Below, in pieces: positions 63,615-64,000 of a stretch of 64,000 nucleotides of DNA (positions within the stretch are counted from its first letter, which is position 1; each line of letters starts with the position of its first letter). The translations under genes and the position numbers were made by a program. Origin of the DNA: an uncultured Flavobacteriaceae bacterium (GTDB taxonomy: Bacteria; Bacteroidota; Bacteroidia; Flavobacteriales; Flavobacteriaceae); assembly GCA_943789455.1 (NCBI GenBank), contig CALSUE010000007.1, positions 186,001 through 250,000 on the forward strand, given 5' to 3'. The notes beneath the pieces were generated by a model. It made no database searches, was not told the DNA's origin, and was given only the letters and a program-made list of their open reading frames with translations.

Positions 63615-64000
63615 ATGAAATTTAATTATCTGTTTATTTGTGCAACTTTATTTATTTGCTCAAACCTAAGTTCTCAGGAAACAAGTGCTCCAAAATTTGG
63701 TAAAGGTCTTTTTAATTTAATTGGTAAAGACAGTTCATTCTCCATGAACGTAAGTGCTAGAATGCAAATGTTGGGAACATCAAATTGGGATGTTAATAAT
63801 GGTTTATCTAATCCAACTTCTAATCTATTAGTTAGAAGAGCTCGTTTAAAATTTAGTGGTTTTGCGTATTCTCCAAAATTAAAATATAAACTAGAATTGG
63901 GACTTTCAAATAGAGATATTGGAAAAGCTTCCTCATTTACTAATGAAGCTCCTAAATATATTTTAGATGCTGTAGTAAAATGGAATTTTTCTGGAAATTT
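63615..64000 (+). CDS. OprO/OprP-like porin (N-terminal part, runs off window)
   Basis: 128 codons visible from ATG 63615. Signal peptide MKFNYLFICATLFICSNLSSQ, then KFGKGLFNLIGKDSSFSMN, VSARMQMLG and LLVRRARLKFSGFAYSPKLKYKLELGLSNRDIG, the amphipathic strands and RRARL motif of phosphate-selective porin O/P type beta barrels. Outer-membrane channel; the substrate (phosphate, polyphosphate or other anion) cannot be told. The rest lies beyond base 64000. Confidence 0.88.
   Translation, partial: MKFNYLFICATLFICSNLSSQETSAPKFGKGLFNLIGKDSSFSMNVSARMQMLGTSNWDVNNGLSNPTSNLLVRRARLKFSGFAYSPKLKYKLELGLSNRDIGKASSFTNEAPKYILDAVVKWNFSGN

Overview
The window is a contiguous piece of a Flavobacteriaceae-type (Bacteroidota) chromosome. 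The support is AT-rich DNA, a dnaG whose zinc ligands are gone as I recall for this group, surface proteins with type IX secretion (T9SS) C-terminal signals of both type A and type B, promoters of the flavobacterial TTG/TTTG-N17..23-TAnnTTTG form, and families typical of the group (DUF2480, DUF3078, DUF6090-like, an olsF-like fused acyltransferase, a Bacteroidota-type cytochrome oxidase accessory cluster). I see no phage, insertion sequence, CRISPR array, conjugative element or restriction system. Most of the window is housekeeping DNA with a few disrupted or uncharacterised accessory genes.

Layout. 1-6.9 kb (minus strand): truncated dnaG, the tig-clpP-clpX proteostasis group, and a 600-residue PlsC+GNAT aminolipid acyltransferase. 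6.9-15.1 kb: aspartokinase with a GNAT, fbp, sodB, htpX/lemA, a 632-residue PurF-like amidotransferase and a PfkB kinase. 15.1-17.4 kb: sufE, sufT-like, DUF2480, DUF3078, the usual tail of a suf operon without sufBCDS. 17.6-27.5 kb: CNNM/CBS protein, hflX, a lipoprotein phosphodiesterase, a CLC protein whose gating glutamate is glutamine, aspS, cupin, rsmI and an AhpD-like protein.

27.5-34.4 kb (minus) holds one giant lectin-containing T9SS type B surface protein of about 2307 residues, now split over three frames by what look like two one-base insertions. 34.5-37.2 kb: OsmC-like, recJ, recX. 37.2-43.9 kb: a TetR-TolC-MFP-RND efflux operon with a recognisable promoter and inverted-repeat operator. 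44-47.6 kb: polyprenyl synthase (TTG start), tRNA-Met(CAU), a second T9SS surface protein interrupted by one in-frame TAA, a 49-residue membrane protein, a DUF6090-like protein and a SnoaL-like lipoprotein. 47.6-53.8 kb: ribE, pdxA and the DUF177-rpmF-fabH-accB-accC lipid/ribosome cluster, then an Lrp/AsnC regulator.

53.8-55.9 kb: two divergent secreted proteins of unknown function, one with a (TTAG)7.5 tract in its leader, then tRNA-Leu(UAA) and tRNA-Gly(GCC). 56-62.6 kb: ctaB, two oxidase subunits III, subunit IV, a thioredoxin-fold-like membrane protein without CxxC, SCO, DUF420, a 74-residue CxxC membrane protein and an unpartnered TolC: a cytochrome oxidase assembly cluster with several unstudied members. 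62.6-64 kb: tsaB and the start of an OprO/P-like porin.

Strongest leads: the uncharacterised oxidase-assembly proteins, the tetranucleotide-repeat secreted pair, the two independently broken surface proteins that share an N-terminal module, and the CLC glutamine substitution. No wholly new multi-gene system is certain from sequence alone. All function calls come from motif recognition by eye; no database search was run.
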